Shown: positions 31,564-46,861, numbered from the stretch's first letter. The stretch: 64,000 bases of DNA from Dendrophyllia cribrosa (GCA_024195265.1 JAJLRJ010000014.1:14137459-14201458); one strand, 5' to 3'. The notes: generated from the sequence alone by a model not told the origin. Translations and numbers: made by a program.

Positions 31564-34500
31564 CTAGGAAAATAAAAATAACAGGTGTATCCTTATCTTG
31601 TTTATTATAATGACTTTATCGCAGTAAGGATAGATTATATTTAAATTATCAAACTGCAAGATTGAATTGGCACAGACTCAGAAGTTAGAACCACCTTGCA
31701 TAGCAAACTAAACAGCACCACAGGAAAGTACTGCTCAATAGCTTTCATTTGAGTGGTCACACTTTAGGATTTCATCCACAGACTCAAAAGTTAGAACCAC
31801 CTTGTGTGACCATTGAAATAAAAGCTACTGAGCAGTACTTTCCTGTGGTTCTGTTTATTATGCTGTACAAGGTGGTTCTAACTTCCGAGTCGGTGGAAAA
31901 AATCCTAAAGTGTGACCATTCAAATGAAAGCTACTGATTAGTACTTTCCTGTGGTACTGTTTATTATGCTGTACAAGGTGGTTCTAACTTTTGAGTTCGT
32001 GGATGAAATCCTAAAGTGTGGCCATTCAAATGAAAGCTATCGAGCAGTACTTTCCTGTGGTACTGTTTATTATGCTGTACAAGGTGGGTCTAACTTTTGA
32101 GTCTGTGGATAAAATCCTAAAGTGTGGCCATTCAAATGAAAGCTATCGAGCAGTACTTTCCTGTGGTACTGTTTATTATGCTGTACAAGGTGGTTCTAAC
32201 TTTTGAGTCTGTGGATAAAATCCTAAAGTGTGACCATTCAAATGAAAGCTACCAAGCAGTACCATGGTGCGGTTTGTTTTTCAACAATTTGCTCCATGAC
32301 AGTTGACAATTGAACTTGAACGTTGACTCTAGCTGACCGAGACCTAAATTCAGGAAATGGCCAAAACCTCGTTTAATGATTGTTTATTCTTACCCCTACA
32401 ACTTCTATCGCATTTTTTGAACCAATGTGGGTCATGAGTGGTTTAATCTTTGAAATCATCGCGCTCTCATATCGCCTCTTTGTATTCCACGACATCTTTT
32501 CCTGTGTGTTGAACGAGACTTTCATTTCTGGGACGAAAACTGAACCCGGCTCATTTCCGCTCTGTGTCCCTGCGCCCTTGTTGCTAGGGGGCGCGGAGGA
32601 CTCAGTTGGTTCAGGCCTGCTGGAGAGCTTCCCCTGCAGATGGTCCACAAGGTCCTTAATTTGGACACGAGACTCGGAGATCTTTTCTTTATCCGAAGAA
32701 CGCACCTATAATAATAATAATACGTATCATTAACGCAAAGAAACAAACAAAAAATATCAAGAATAATACTAACTAGTATATACTAAACAGTGGATAGCGT
32801 TGTTGGTGCGCTGATTTGCTACTGAAACTCAGGATATCAAGTGCTATTCACCTCCAAGCAGTTTGATCGTGCTATAGTATCTCACTGTTTTAGTATATAC
32901 TAAAACAACTATTAACCTCAGTATCGGTGGCCAGTGGTGGATATTTAACTCGCCACTTCATAACAAAAAGTTACTGACATATGTAAAATACTAAAATTAT
33001 TGTTATCAACAATTAGCGAAATAAAGACACTGGAACGAATGAAGGACAGGAAAAGAAGAGACCTTGGAACAAGGGAGGAAAGGAAGAAAAGAAGGAAGAA
33101 CAGAGACCCTGGAACGAGAGAGGGTCACGAAGAACAGATATCTTGGAACGCCTTAAGCTTGTTCTTCAAAACGAGGCCCGCTGCATAGCCTGTCATGAGA
33201 TTTCATTTACAAGGAAATAAAAATTACTTTGATTGGAAGGCTTTGCAACTGGTCTTATTTTGATAAAAGTGCTTTTAAATAAAGTAAGCTCACCCTAACA
33301 CTTCCCGGTTCTTGTTCTTTTAAAATCACCATGTGTTGAATTGCTCCTTCCTTGCAAAAGTCTTGCAGTTCTTCCAGCGGTATCGTGTCATAAGAGATAG
33401 TCGCCTTGATACCAGCCTTCCACAAATCACGCGCGATGCGCATGCGTTCAGCCTGCATTGGGTTGTGACCCGCTGAACAAATTAAAACATCGTAGGCGCA
33501 GGGCACCACTACATCTTCGTCTTCCAAAACAGCGGCAACAATTTTCTCGATAGCGATACTGACACCCACACCCCCAGAGGAAGGGTTTGTAGTTTCCGCT
33601 CCACGCCGGAAGCTATTAATCAGCTTATCGTACCTCCCACCAGCGGCCAAGATATCAACACCTCCTCGTTTTCGCTTCCGTTTGTTTGCAGCCACGAACT
33701 GGAAAATCAGACCCGAGAAATGCTGAAAGTTGTATACCATGGAGGTGTTAACGACCACAGGTAAACTTATTCCAAAAGTTTCCGCGTGTGAAGCAATCAT
33801 TTCTAGTTCGTGGAAAGACTGTCGCGCCGTTTGCCCGACCCAAGATTTCCGTTTCATTGTACCGATCAGATGCTCGCGCAGTTTGTTCACAGGACCTTCA
33901 AAGTTAAGAAAGTCCAACAGCGATGCAGCAGTGTGCTCACTGATTTGCAGGCTCTCAATAAAGGCATTAATCTGATCATATCTGTCTTTTTCGCCTCGAA
34001 TTTCTTGTAGAATTGTAAGCAACTCCGACTGCCTATCATCGGCCACGAATCGATGCCAGGAAAGACTTGATGACAGCAGTATGATTTATTCTGATGTAAT
34101 AACTACGCGCATCCAGTGACGGAAACTCCTTTATGATCTCGGCCACACAGAGCAGCACTTCAGCGTCGGGAACAAGATTTTCAGGGGTGCTCGTGACTAT
34201 GTCAAAAACGCACTCGTAGAGCTCTTTGGGGTGCGCGCCAAGGATTCGGTTAACTCGATAAACACAGCCAATATCAAACCTTTTCATCTGAACGACTCCG
34301 TTCCGTGCAACGTAACGCGCAAACGGGATTCTCAAATCAAATGGAAGTGTTAATAGCGCGCCGCTATGGTCCATGAGACTAACCGCCAGTTCCAACTGTT
34401 CCAAAAGCTTTGTGCGCGGTGCGAGGAGTGACGTTTTCAGCCGCAACGCGCCGTGCTGGAGAAATACGGATTTGACACTTTCGTGGACCATCTGCTGTGC

Positions 34501-37500
34501 AAGTATGGTGCGCGGAGAAACCTGGCCCGTGTACACATCAAAATCGTAAGTGACATCACGAACGGGAGAAACATGTTGGGAGAACATGGCTTTAATCAGG
34601 CGTTGATAGCGAGTGGAATTAGTGGAGGCGAGCGTGTGTTTAAGGACTTCATCTAACTGGCCATCCTCGATCTTAGGTGGGATGAACTGGCTTTGAAGGA
34701 GCTCTTGCGATGTGGGGCGTTCCTCGGGGTTGTGCTTTAGAAGCCATTTAAGGACAGTTGTTTGTTTGGCGAAGCGCTTCTGGTCAAATTCGCTCGGAAA
34801 GACAATTCGTTCCTGAAATGAAATGAAAATTGCTAACGACCTGATTTTCATAGGACGGTGTTATACAAATATTCGTCGTATAAAAAGACGTAGGATTGAG
34901 TAGGCCAAAGTAAGGTTTACTTAAAACCGTGACAACAAAAAAGGCGACAAACAAATGATTTTACAACATACATAAATGAATAACAATTAGAGAGCGGGTT
35001 TGTAAGACTGTGTAGTAAACTTTAAGTTTTAGGTGTGGGCTTATTGGAGAGGGGTGTGTTATCTTTTGTGTTATCTATGGTTCCTAGCCACGCCCTAGCA
35101 AAACCTACCGTCCTCAGGTTGCCCAGCACATGAACTCTTTCCATGGATGTGGTGAGCGGCTTGAAGCACATCTCAAAGAAGATGATTCCTAAACTGTAGA
35201 GATCTACCTTTTGACTGTACTTGACTCGAACACCGGCCCGGTTGCCAAGCTCAGGAGCAACATACAAGGTGGTACCAACTTTTCCCGTCATGCTCTCTTT
35301 GGCCGCCGAGCTGCTCTTAGGAGACTGGGACTTGTCATTAGACTCTTGAATATCCGGGCCCATACCCCCGCGCGTCATGCCGTGCGTAGTTGCGAGGCCA
35401 AAGTCGCCGATTTTAATGCGGCCGCGAGAGTCTAAAAACAAGTTCACTGGCTTCAGGTCTCGATGAATGATGCCCTATGTAAATGAAAAAATTATGCAAT
35501 ATTTTGAAATAACCCTCTAAGTGTAATAAAGGGCAACGCTACTTTCGGGAAGTGAGTATTAACTCGACATTTCTTTTCTTTACAACGGTAACGATGCCAA
35601 GATATGCCATTAAACTCACTGCTAAGAAGGACGTCAACAACACTTCGCTTTTAAATTCTATACAATAACGTTTTCTGACATGTGGCACTTTAAGGGGCTA
35701 CGTCACCAATTTTACTGTTACTTTAAAAAGCAAAAAGACATCTTTATATCAGTAAAAACCCAAAAATAATGGTCGAGTTTTGTTTCAAATTATTCTCCTA
35801 GTGTTCTAAGAGTTAAAATAAGTGTCTTGGGCTGCAGATGGCCAGGATGGAAATGGATTTCATCTTGAAAAATTTCAAATTTTTTCAAGTTTATCGCTAG
35901 TGTCTTGGAAAACTCGCTAAAAATCTGATTATGGTTTATTTTCTCTTTGAGAATTCACTTGATATCTTCCTTTTAGTGTTCTATAAGCATTTCGTGTCTG
36001 ACAAAGGAACTTAGTTTTAATTTGGGGCAGTTTGACCCCAAAACCTCACTGTGAAAATTATCACACATAGCTCCTTAACCCATTGACACCTGAAACGCCC
36101 GAAACCGCCCGTACAAAACTCCACTGCTTTAAAAAATTGCAACTTTCTCAATCGTGCGAACATTGCCTTAACTAGCAGTTGTGAGCATTGACTAGAAAGT
36201 CCCTCAAATTGAGATACCCAATAAACACAAAAAAGTCAGCGATTTTTGCAGAATATCAGCGTTTGAATTTGGACAATAACAAAAATGACCGTTTTTAACG
36301 TCATAGAAAAACAACAAAAATCACGTTTTTGCCTGTAGTTTTTTTTATTCAAATCATCGTGGCAAACCCAAAAGTCAACATTCACAGCAAAATTCAGTTC
36401 TAGTCCTAGCTTAGCAGCGAATTTTTTTTGCTCTTATTCGTTGCTCGGGCCGAGCTACAGCCTCTCATTCTGGTGCATACTGACCTTGCCTCAATTTTCA
36501 ACATCACCACCGCACTGCATGCTGGGAAATAACGAGATTTTTTGACAGCGTTCCTTCCGTCCTCCACACATTTCATATATATACTAAGTCCACAGCCACT
36601 CCGACCCACCGCCGAAATTTCGCGCTTGTTGTGTTCTCCTGTGGTCGCAACTTCCAAAATATGCCGCGGTAGGTCGAGAAATTCATCCAGAGTTGAGTCC
36701 CAAGGCTACTTCGTTTCCTGGCGGCCTTTTTCCCAGTTCAACGAGCAACGAGCCAAATTCGTAAACGAAGTACAACACCTAACTCGCTTCATTGAGAAAG
36801 TGGACTCTGAACTACCTTCAAGCTTAATGATGCTCATCAGGAAGCTACTAAAGATGAAAAATGGTTGTGAACTTACCAAAAATCGTAGATAATTCATATT
36901 AGACCCTTTATTGCAATTCAACCAAGCAAAATAGTAAACTCGAGCCTTCAGTGTTTTAGAACAGCAGCACTTTCAATGGTAACTTTAAATATGGAGTCAC
37001 GAAATCCTATGATGCGTGTGTATGCAGGAAATCGCTCAAAAACGTAAACATTCTCAGGTGTCAATGGGTAAAACACTTCATAAAAACGCTTCAAAACAAT
37101 GGAACACATATCACGACACAAAATGTTCGGAAACGACGCTGATACCTGAGAATGAATGTGCACCAGTCCTTCCACGATCTCCCTGATAAGCCTCCACACA
37201 CGCTCCTCATCCTGGTGCAAGCCCTCGTCAATAAGGTTCCTCAAGGTGCTTTTTTCGCAGTATTCCATTTGTATGTACAGATACTGCAGTCCTATGTGCT
37301 CCGTGCTGGATTCGGTCCCAGTCTCCTGCCATGCCTCTTCTGCTTCATCTGAATCCTCAGACTGGAAAGACACAAATTGGTAATATACATTAACAAGAAG
37401 TCCAGGGTGTATTTATTTTTGACCATTAGATAGTGGGGAGCTTTAGCAGCTACTACCGCAACGCCAAGAAAAACGTCATTGTAAAAAAAATAATTGCGCA

Positions 37501-40500
37501 GATTTTAGCTACTTTGCAAATGTTCCGGCAATTTGTTTAATTTGTCAAATCTGACTTCTTCTTCAAGACGCTGAATTCAATGGAAGGCTACTAGAGAAAG
37601 CAAAACGAACTGTCGTGTGTTCACGTTCACCACAAAACCCACAATTTGATCATTTGACGTTTTTGTTTTACAGCGAACGACAAAGCAATGTATCAAAATG
37701 TAAAACGCACGTGCAGAGACCTGCAGAGACATAAATCGCTCTTTAAACCTATTGTTTCGTGCCGTTCTCGCTGACGTCGCCGTCCTGGTTGCTACACTGA
37801 GCTCCATAATGCCACAGCGAGCAGGGATGGCGCAGTGATGACAGCACTTACTTCCCACTAACGTATAAATAAAGAGATTAGTTTAAAACGAGAGTGTGGT
37901 GCTATGTCGGTGGAGGAGTGAAACAACAATCAACAACCAACTGAGTTCGATACGGTAAATCGGCCTCTGTAAAAAATTCAACACCTAGCTAGTGCTTGAA
38001 GAAACAGAAACGTCATCCCATTCCATTCCGATAATTTCTTGGCCATTGAGATCATTTTGGGGTCAGTTTGAAAACATTTGGGGATCATTCCGAGTCGTGT
38101 TCAGGTCGATTTGGGGATCATTTCTGGTCGTGTTCAGTTCTCGTCTTACTTCAAGGTTTTCTCCGCGTTTCATTTTAGTATATAATTCACGACTCCCTGA
38201 AAGAGCACATACTGTAAAATCTCCATTAAGCCACCCCTCTCAAATAAGCCACCCCCCTCTAATAAGCCACCCCTCTTTAGAAGAAGAAATTTATTAAGCC
38301 CCCCTCTCTTTTAAGCCACCCCACACCCCACACCCCCCCCCCCACCCCTTACTTACTTCAATAATCTTGAACCGTGGTAAGTGGCCTTTGTTATTGGTAT
38401 AAACCATTACATGGGGAAAATAACGTAATTGTATGTAACATTAAAGTTTAATCCTGAGATTACGATGCATGAATAAAGTTCATATCGTATTATAGGGATG
38501 ATATCTGTTTACAAACATTCTTTTTGTTATTCAAATGTGCCAGCCACTGGAACAAAAGAACCCTTTGTTTCGGCAGCCAATAAGGCTCTGGTTGGCACAT
38601 TAATAACAATTGGTGACGTCATTGATATCTTCCCTATATACTGACAGTGTACATCGTGCTGCATTTTGCTAAATCAATAAGCCCCCCCCTCTTATAAGCC
38701 ACCCCTCGAAAGTACCTCAGAAATTTACGGTAGTTGTGAAATGGATTCTGTGAGTAAATAAAGATCTGTTGTTGTTGTTGTTCCTGTTGTTTGTTATTGT
38801 TGCATTAACCACACACACTCTCGCTGACTCTCGTATGCTCTCGAATACTTTGAAATCTAGTCTTTAAGGCGTTTCGGATTCCGCCCTAATAAATCGAAAT
38901 GGTTTGTACGTGGTCCAATCAAGGAGCTGTACCTCTGTATCCAGTAGATCACCAAACTGAAGAACAGATTCGTCAATGTTCCCAGTGAACACGATTCCTT
39001 CAGACGACTCCGACTTGCTGTTAAAAAACGAAATGCTGTGACTTTTAGAGGATGTGTTCTGTGGACTTCGAAAAGACTCCTGTGATCCACTGGACGATGA
39101 GTCCGTTCCATTTTTATCTGGTTCCTCCTCTCCCTGCCACCAAGAGTCTTCAACATTGTCACCAGTCCCTCTCATGCTTGGAGCATCGATCTTATTCAGC
39201 TTAAGGAGACTGTCTTCGTTTGACACTGCCGATGGGAGATTTTTCGCGGCTTTGTCGTCGCTTGTTAGCGAATTATTCTCATCCTGTTCTTCAGCGTTTT
39301 CAATCCAGGAGTTGTAATATCTATGGTTGAAGAAATTGGTACTGTCAGCAAATAGTCCGTGAAAGGAGAGCAAATCAAATCCGAGGAATACATACATACA
39401 TACATACATACATACATACATACATACATACATGCATGCATGCATGCATGCATACATACATACATAAACTTTATTTTGTCTCGAATTTAAGAGTAGCTTT
39501 TAGTAGCTAATTTCTCCAAGAGAAAAATAAGAAATAACAAAATATACAATAAAAATATACAATAACATTATAAAATACAATTCTGTGCAATATTTACAAT
39601 TAACGGCTAAAATGAAATAAATCTGTTTACTGAGTATTTTAAAATACTATATTATTTTACTATACTACTATATTACGAATTGAACGTCAACTCGGATAAA
39701 TGGGGCCTGTGGCTACATTTATCCCACCCCATGGTGAGTCGCCAATCGGACATAAAAAACCTACAAAATGATCCTACCCGCTAGACAAATACTTTCATTT
39801 GAGAGAGATGACCTCTTACCATCTTTCCCCTCCTCCCCTCTCTTCCTCCCCTCCTTCCCCTTCTCCCCTCTCCTCCTCCTCTCCCTCCCTCCTCTCCCTC
39901 CCTCCCTCCTCTCCCTCCCTCCCCTCCCTCCCTCCTCTCCCCCCTCCTCTCCCTCCCTCCTCTCCCTCCCTCCCTCCCTCCCTCCCTCCCTCTCCCCCTC
40001 CCTCCCTCCCCCCTCCCTCCCCTCCCACGCTAACTTGAACACAAGCTTCTCACCTGACGACATTCTCGTGATTAAGGCGGGAAATCAGTTGAACCTCGCG
40101 TGCGATTCTCTTGGTGAATTGAGTGCTCTTGGGGTTGAGTGGAATGCGCTTTACGGCGTACAAACAGTTATCAAGTTTATTTCGCACCTAAAACGAAAGA
40201 AAAGTTGAGATTTAAAAACCTTGTCAGTAATGGGCCATTTTCACAATTGCGCCGGTCATTTTACTACAACTGCAAGACATCATTTCGGTCTTCCTTTCTC
40301 AAGGGTTCTGGTAGCTGTAGTAGTGGTGTTACAGTTTACAAGGGCGTTATGTACTGGTTGTTGTGTAGATCAGTATACAATTCTTGTATCATTTTATAAA
40401 TTGACAGAGCCGGTTAGTAAAACGATATTTAGACGGCGTTTAAGAAAACCGCGGTCCAAACCAATTTCAACATGGCCAACACTAATATTTAAACGTTATC

Positions 40501-43500
40501 TGCTGTAAACAGTGTCCAGAAGGCATACAGCACCGACTAGAAAAACATTTACTTAAAGTGCCTTTAACGATTTTTTTAAATTTTCTTATCTAAATCTACA
40601 CTTCACGTTATGAACGTCTGCGAAAAAATTTTTTGATTTCAGCAAAACGTGAATTTTTTATGATTTTTTAAAGTCTTCGAAATTTGCCACCATTTTGGTC
40701 CACCATTCGCATTAGTCCCTCTCGGTCCCTCTCGGTTAACAAAGGATCCGTGACGTAGATTTAGGAACACGCGACTTCAAACAAAGGAACTTGTGACTTC
40801 AAACAAAGGAACTGTGACGTAGATTAAGGAAGATGTGAGCCCGTTGGCCTTCTTAACAGCGGGACAGGTATACAGCAAAAAAATAGGATTTTGAAGATTT
40901 GAAATATTCATAAAAAATTCGCATTTTGTGCAAAGCGCAAAATTGTTTCGCAGAGGTTCCTTGTGTGATGTTTACATTCCCTCCACATAAGAACTATAGT
41001 AAACTTCATTGTTCTGCGGCATTAGCTCTTTCCCACATAGAATATCTTTGATATCAAGAATAGAGGAGGGGCTGATGGTTAATAATTATATTTCATTATA
41101 AAAATACAGAAAATCCATTTGCGTCAAATATATTTTAGGAAATGTTCGTGCTTAACCAATCAGAATATCAGAAGACAATAGCTACTAATTTTGCTTCTTT
41201 GATGAAGTTCCCCAAATACAATATCTTTTAAAAATTGTATGTTGTGCGATTGGGTCTCAAAATACTTGAGTTGAAACCTTAAAAAAATTAGACTTTATGC
41301 ACCTTGAACCTTAACTTTTTAGAGGTTTTTGAGTCTATGCCAACGAGATCACTAGTTATAACAATGAAAATAGTTGACATTCCATCGTGCATTGCCGTTC
41401 AGCACTATCCTTCTTAGGGGGTGTTTACATGACACCGGGCGACTTTCGCGCCGGGGCGAGTTCACTCCGGTTCCCTCTTATGGCTCTACATTTGTTTACA
41501 TGATACATTTGTTTACATGATCGCACGGAAATGGCTCTTGACAAAAAATTTTCGGAAATAAGAAATTCGCCGATACGTTTTTGTTGATTATATGTTACAA
41601 GCGAAAAATTAACTTTGAGAAAACAGCGCTTAGAAAAATATATCGCTTCATAAACAAACTCCGCCCGCAAAGATTATATCGTCATTTCTCCGTCAATTTT
41701 CACTATTTTTCGATAATCTGTTTTTTGGATGAAAATTCATTCTGTAAACTTTATTCAATTCAATAAAATGGTCGATCTGAAGGTACACGGTAACCTTAAC
41801 ACATACCGCACAGTAAGCAACAACAGCGGAAGAAGAAAGCAACATTTACATACCTTTATGACATTACCAAATCCTCCCTTTCCAAGAAACTGCAACTCTT
41901 CAAAGTCGCATTTCACGCGGGATTTTCCAGGGACCCCGGAGAAAAATGAAAAGTATGGCACTGGCTCCTCGATCTCCGGCTGGTTGACCGGGATGCTATT
42001 GTCTTTAACTTCTTCCTGGCCCTTAGGAAATCCGCTGGAAATTACCGGAGTTATGAAGGAATGTCCGAGTAACTGAGCGGCGGACATCCGGTTTCGTTCA
42101 TCTTCCTTTAAGCAACTGTACAAGAAAAATATGCTTTTTACTAGTCTACATAGTTTAGAGATTCAAAATGTTAGTTTATTTTCACATCTTCTTGGATAAA
42201 GTTATGAATTTCAAATTAAGCGATCACTCGCATAAGTGATTCTTCATGACATTATGAATTACTTAAAATTGTCCACTGATACAGCGTGTCTGACCGAGCT
42301 ACTTTATCGATCTACCCTTTCTCACACACACAAAAAAAACAGAAATACAAATTAAAAAATCGGCAAAATACAAAATAAAAAATTTGGCTGCTTTTCTCAC
42401 ATGGCAAGTGCCAGGAACAATCCATTTGGCGCTTTCGCATGGTGTTCCTGTGCTCGTGTATGGGCGCTGGTTTCCATGCCACTGTAAGTTGTTATTTGCA
42501 TATAATTTTAGTGAGATTTATTGAAGCCCGAGTGCATACAACTGTGAAACTTAATGTCGAACGCACTTATCATCCTACTAGTTGCGTTCGCGCAGTCCTA
42601 ATCTTGTGTTGGGTGTCCTGTGTAGTAGCCGGATTTAATTCAGCTTTCCTCTGTTTTTGTTTTCTCGACGCCACTTTAGCCTCCATTACCCCCCCCCCCC
42701 CCCCCCCTAGAAGATTATTTTGCTCATTTCAGAGGCAAACCAGGCGGGAACTGGTATCTACTTTGGCATCTCCCCGCACGTTTTCACATACCTTCTTTTG
42801 TGCGAACGCATTTTTCCTAATGGTTGATTAGTACTTGTTTTAATAACTACTATGCAAGGGTTTTACAGATTTCCTGGACTTCTCTAGTCTCATACGCAGC
42901 CGTTATTAAAGTGGCTTTAATTTGGGGCAGTTTGCGACGACCCTTATAACGAATGCTTAGGAGACTGGAACTTTCCAAGACTTGTAACCATGGTAACATA
43001 AGCACTAAATTTTCAGTACCAAAACAAAATTGCAGGTCTTTTCAAAATGTTTGGGTCTGCAAAAACCATGACTCACTTGGAGAGAAAGTCTCGTAACTCT
43101 GCTGGTAAAGATGTGGGGATCTCCTTCACGTCTCCAGTGATGATTTCTCCAAGAGCCAAAGAGAGAACAAGCATTCCCTGTTTATCAGACAAAACATCAA
43201 TTATTTGGACAAGTAAACCGCCAATTTGCATAACGTGTTGTATCAGGCAAAACCGTAAATTATTTTGCAAACGTGGACAAATAAACCGCCATTTGCACCA
43301 TGTGTTGTAATAGGCAAAACCATCAATTATTTTGCAAACGTGGACAAAAAAACCGCCATTTGCACCATGTGTTGTAACAGGCAAAACCATCAATTATTTT
43401 GCAAACGTGGACAAGTAAACCGACAATTTGCATAATGTGTTGTAACAAGAAAAACCATCAATTATTTTGCAAACATGGAAAAGTAAACTGCCAATTTGCA

Positions 43501-46500
43501 CAATTGTATTGTAACAGGCAAAGCCATCAATCATTCTGCAAACGTGAACAAATAAACCGCCAATTTGCACAATTGTGTTGTATGACTGCATTGCACAAGT
43601 GGACTTCATGTAGCACCCTTCAAAGGGGCACCACAATATGTTTTCCACATTTCATTAAGTTATGGCTTCTCCTTAAAAAAATACTGCACGGTAATGCAGG
43701 AAAGGTTTAGAAACAATATTCCACAGACATGCAATGGTCAATACTCCACTAAGAGGTGACTTTGAACGTAAGCATATTAGAGTATTATAGCAGCCACTAT
43801 CTGTAAAAAAACATCGCACAGAATGCATGGACATCATGAAATATTCATGATCACAGAGGCGGTAAATTTGAATGCGAGCGCGCTTTGAAAGGCCCAGAAT
43901 AAGAGAAGAAAGGCCGTAAATTGTCCAAGTAGTGTTGCTAGAACTCGCTTTTCTAGCCTTTTTAAGTTATAACTTAGTTTAAAGGATCACAAAATAGCTA
44001 TAAAATCTACATCTGCATAAAACGACACTCAATTCTCACAGTGGACATCTCCATAAGGCAAGCATCAGTGATTGGATTGTGGCGGATGAATTTTTCATTT
44101 GTTTTTCAGTAACTTAACTTTCTATAGGCGAATCTTTGTTTACTATTATTGCATCAGTACCCTAACGCCTCATTCTCTAACCCAGCTACAAAATATTAAC
44201 TCTGAATGTTGAAAGGACATAGCACAATTAGCTTTCTCTGGAAATTTGAGCCCGATATACTAGATACACTTCGTGCAATGCTGTTTTCAAAACTCAAAAT
44301 TTTACAGAGAATGTATGGCTCATTAGCGCTTTTGCCATCCAACAATTATGCAGTTTTTGATAGCAGATATTCCTTGAATATTGCATAAAAATACCTAAAA
44401 TTGCATAGACTATTTAGTTTAACAAGCTCTTTCAACTTTTGAAGTCAATTCGTATGCTAATGAAGCAAAATGTAGACAATGATGTCAGCAAAGATTCGCC
44501 TAAAAGGCAGACACCTCTCTAACATGTACAGCTAGAGCTGGTCCCGAGGGATCCCGAGGGAGTCAGCTAGAGCAGGTCCCGAGAGATCCCCAGGGAGTCA
44601 GCTATAGCTGGTCCTGAGGGATCCCGAGGGAATCAGCTAGAGCTGGTCCCGAGGGATCCCCAGGGAGTCAGCTAGAGTTGGTCCCGAGGAATCCCCAGGA
44701 CGTCAGCTGGAGTTGGTCCTGAGGGATCCCGAGGGAGTCAGCTAGAGCTGGTCCCGAGGGAGTCAGGCTTAGAGAGTCCACTGCATAACTTGCAATGTAA
44801 AGTTGATTTACTTACTAAGCTGTAAATGTCCCCAGTTTTCCCATAACGAGAAGTCGTTTTGTTGCTTTCTTCACCTCGCACCTCCTTCCCGTCACCACCA
44901 TAAGCCTGGTATAAATCCAGCAGTCTAAAATGTGGAAACAAAACATCAAAGGTCCTAAGGCGATCAACCTCAAAACTCTCCTTCAATTCTTCCTGTATTT
45001 TTTTGCAGTATCCGATAACGAATCTGGTTGTAAGTCAAGATGGCAATCAATCAGACAATCTAGCTGACTGTTGTTGTGGCGCTGTCTACATTAATACAGT
45101 TCCGTTTAAAAACGCAGAGTATGACATTTTGATGCATTTTCTACCCATCCTCCACACTAGAACAATTTAAAACACTGTTGAAGACGGAGACTTGGATAAA
45201 ATGGTTTGAAGGCAAAACCTGTGCTTTTTCAAACAACCGCGCATTAATGTGGACAGGTGAAAACGTTACAAAACCGTCTGTACTATATTCCTGAAAACAG
45301 AAATAAGGTTTGTTTTGATGGTTTTTGTATTAACGATAGACGAAAATGCATAAAAATTATGGGTTTTAAGCGAAAGTGGTGGATGAAAATAATTTGCCAC
45401 GTTTTCGGTCAAGTGATCAATCCTGTTGGACAGGATCTTACCTTTTACCGACACTGTAATCGGCAAGTCTCAAGTTTCCATCAGAGTCAAGACGGCAACT
45501 TGTCAACTGTAAACCAAGGTAAGAAAGATCAGCTAATTGCCTCAATTAAAAAAAGCACTGCTGCTAAACTGAGTTTATCGTATTATCGTATTACGGCAAA
45601 TATCGTTCAAATAAGTAATAAAAACTTGTTAAGAATTGACTTAGGTGAACAGGAAGTTAAGTTAGTATTTCTTCAAACTTACTTATATTAGTGGTCCTGT
45701 TAGAATGACTGAACATAAAACAGACGTTTTCTACTTCGTTTTTTTTTTAAAGTAAAGCGAGGTCATATCTGCGCACTGTTTATAAAGCGACCTCGGCGTA
45801 CAGTATACCTTAGTACATGTAGCCAAACAGAGTGGAGGCTTAATGACGTTTTCAAGACTGCTTATAAGGGGCAAAGGGCTAAGGGCTTTCAAATACAAGA
45901 TAAGCGCCAGACCAGAGCTAAGCATCACGAGCGGATGTGATTGACTGATGACTGCTGTGATGACCCTGTAAGCTATTGCAGCAGGGGTATTCATCTTTGA
46001 CACTTAGGCCCCGTTTACACGGGTCCGGACAAATTTTTGCACGGACAAAAACTTGCACGGTTCCACCTTGCGTTTACACGGGACCGGCGGAACTGGACGA
46101 ATTTTTGAACGGCTAAGTGTGCAAGTTCCGTGTAAACACCACTGCAATCTGTAACAAAATTTGCACGGATCTATGTAAACACCTGGTCTAGGAACAAAAT
46201 TCGTCCGTGCAAAAATTTGTCCGGACCCGTGTAAACGGGGCCTTAGTATTAAAGGGAGGGTTTCACGGTTCGACGCATGTGCACAGATTAAAATGCTTTA
46301 TTCGCTTACTTGCCAATTTTATCGGTTAAAAAAGCACTCACATTTACTTCAATAATCACATACTATAATTACTCCAAACAAAGCGAAGGATGACCAAAAT
46401 TCACAGAAAATTTCAACGGATTACACCGACAAAGTCAACACTGAATAAAACCTTTGACCCAAAGGATTTATTCTACGCTCTGGTGGCTTTCATGGCGCAC

Positions 46501-46815
46501 ATTGGTATGTATAATCATCCATTCAATCAGCGACATTTTTACGGGCAAATTTCCCGCCAGAGTTATCTACTCGCTTCCGATTGGTCTAAACAATGAATTT
46601 AAATGGCTTACGCCATATCTTGCACATGCGCCGAACCGTGAAACCCTCCCTTTTTAAAAACAACATGACCAGATTTCCTGTTTCTTATTTATTTATTTTA
46701 CAAATATTGACACTTTGATTTCACTAATTTTTATTTATCGTGTGTCCAACAAAGTGAGGCCTGAGCTGGTGCCAACTGCTCCACCGTAAAACATCTATAG
46801 TTACCAAAGCACGTA

Positions 46816-46861
<46 letters not shown>

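Noticed and set aside
33000..33188. Charged open frame with DRKRRDLGTREERKKR
   Set aside because: A simple purine-rich repeat in GCN2 intron 18 on the opposite strand; no gene support.
39761..40208. Pro/Ser-rich (plus) and Gly/Glu/Arg-rich (minus) proteins
   Set aside because: Both come from the CCTCCC tract, and the plus-strand frame overlaps the GCN2 exon 14 in antisense.
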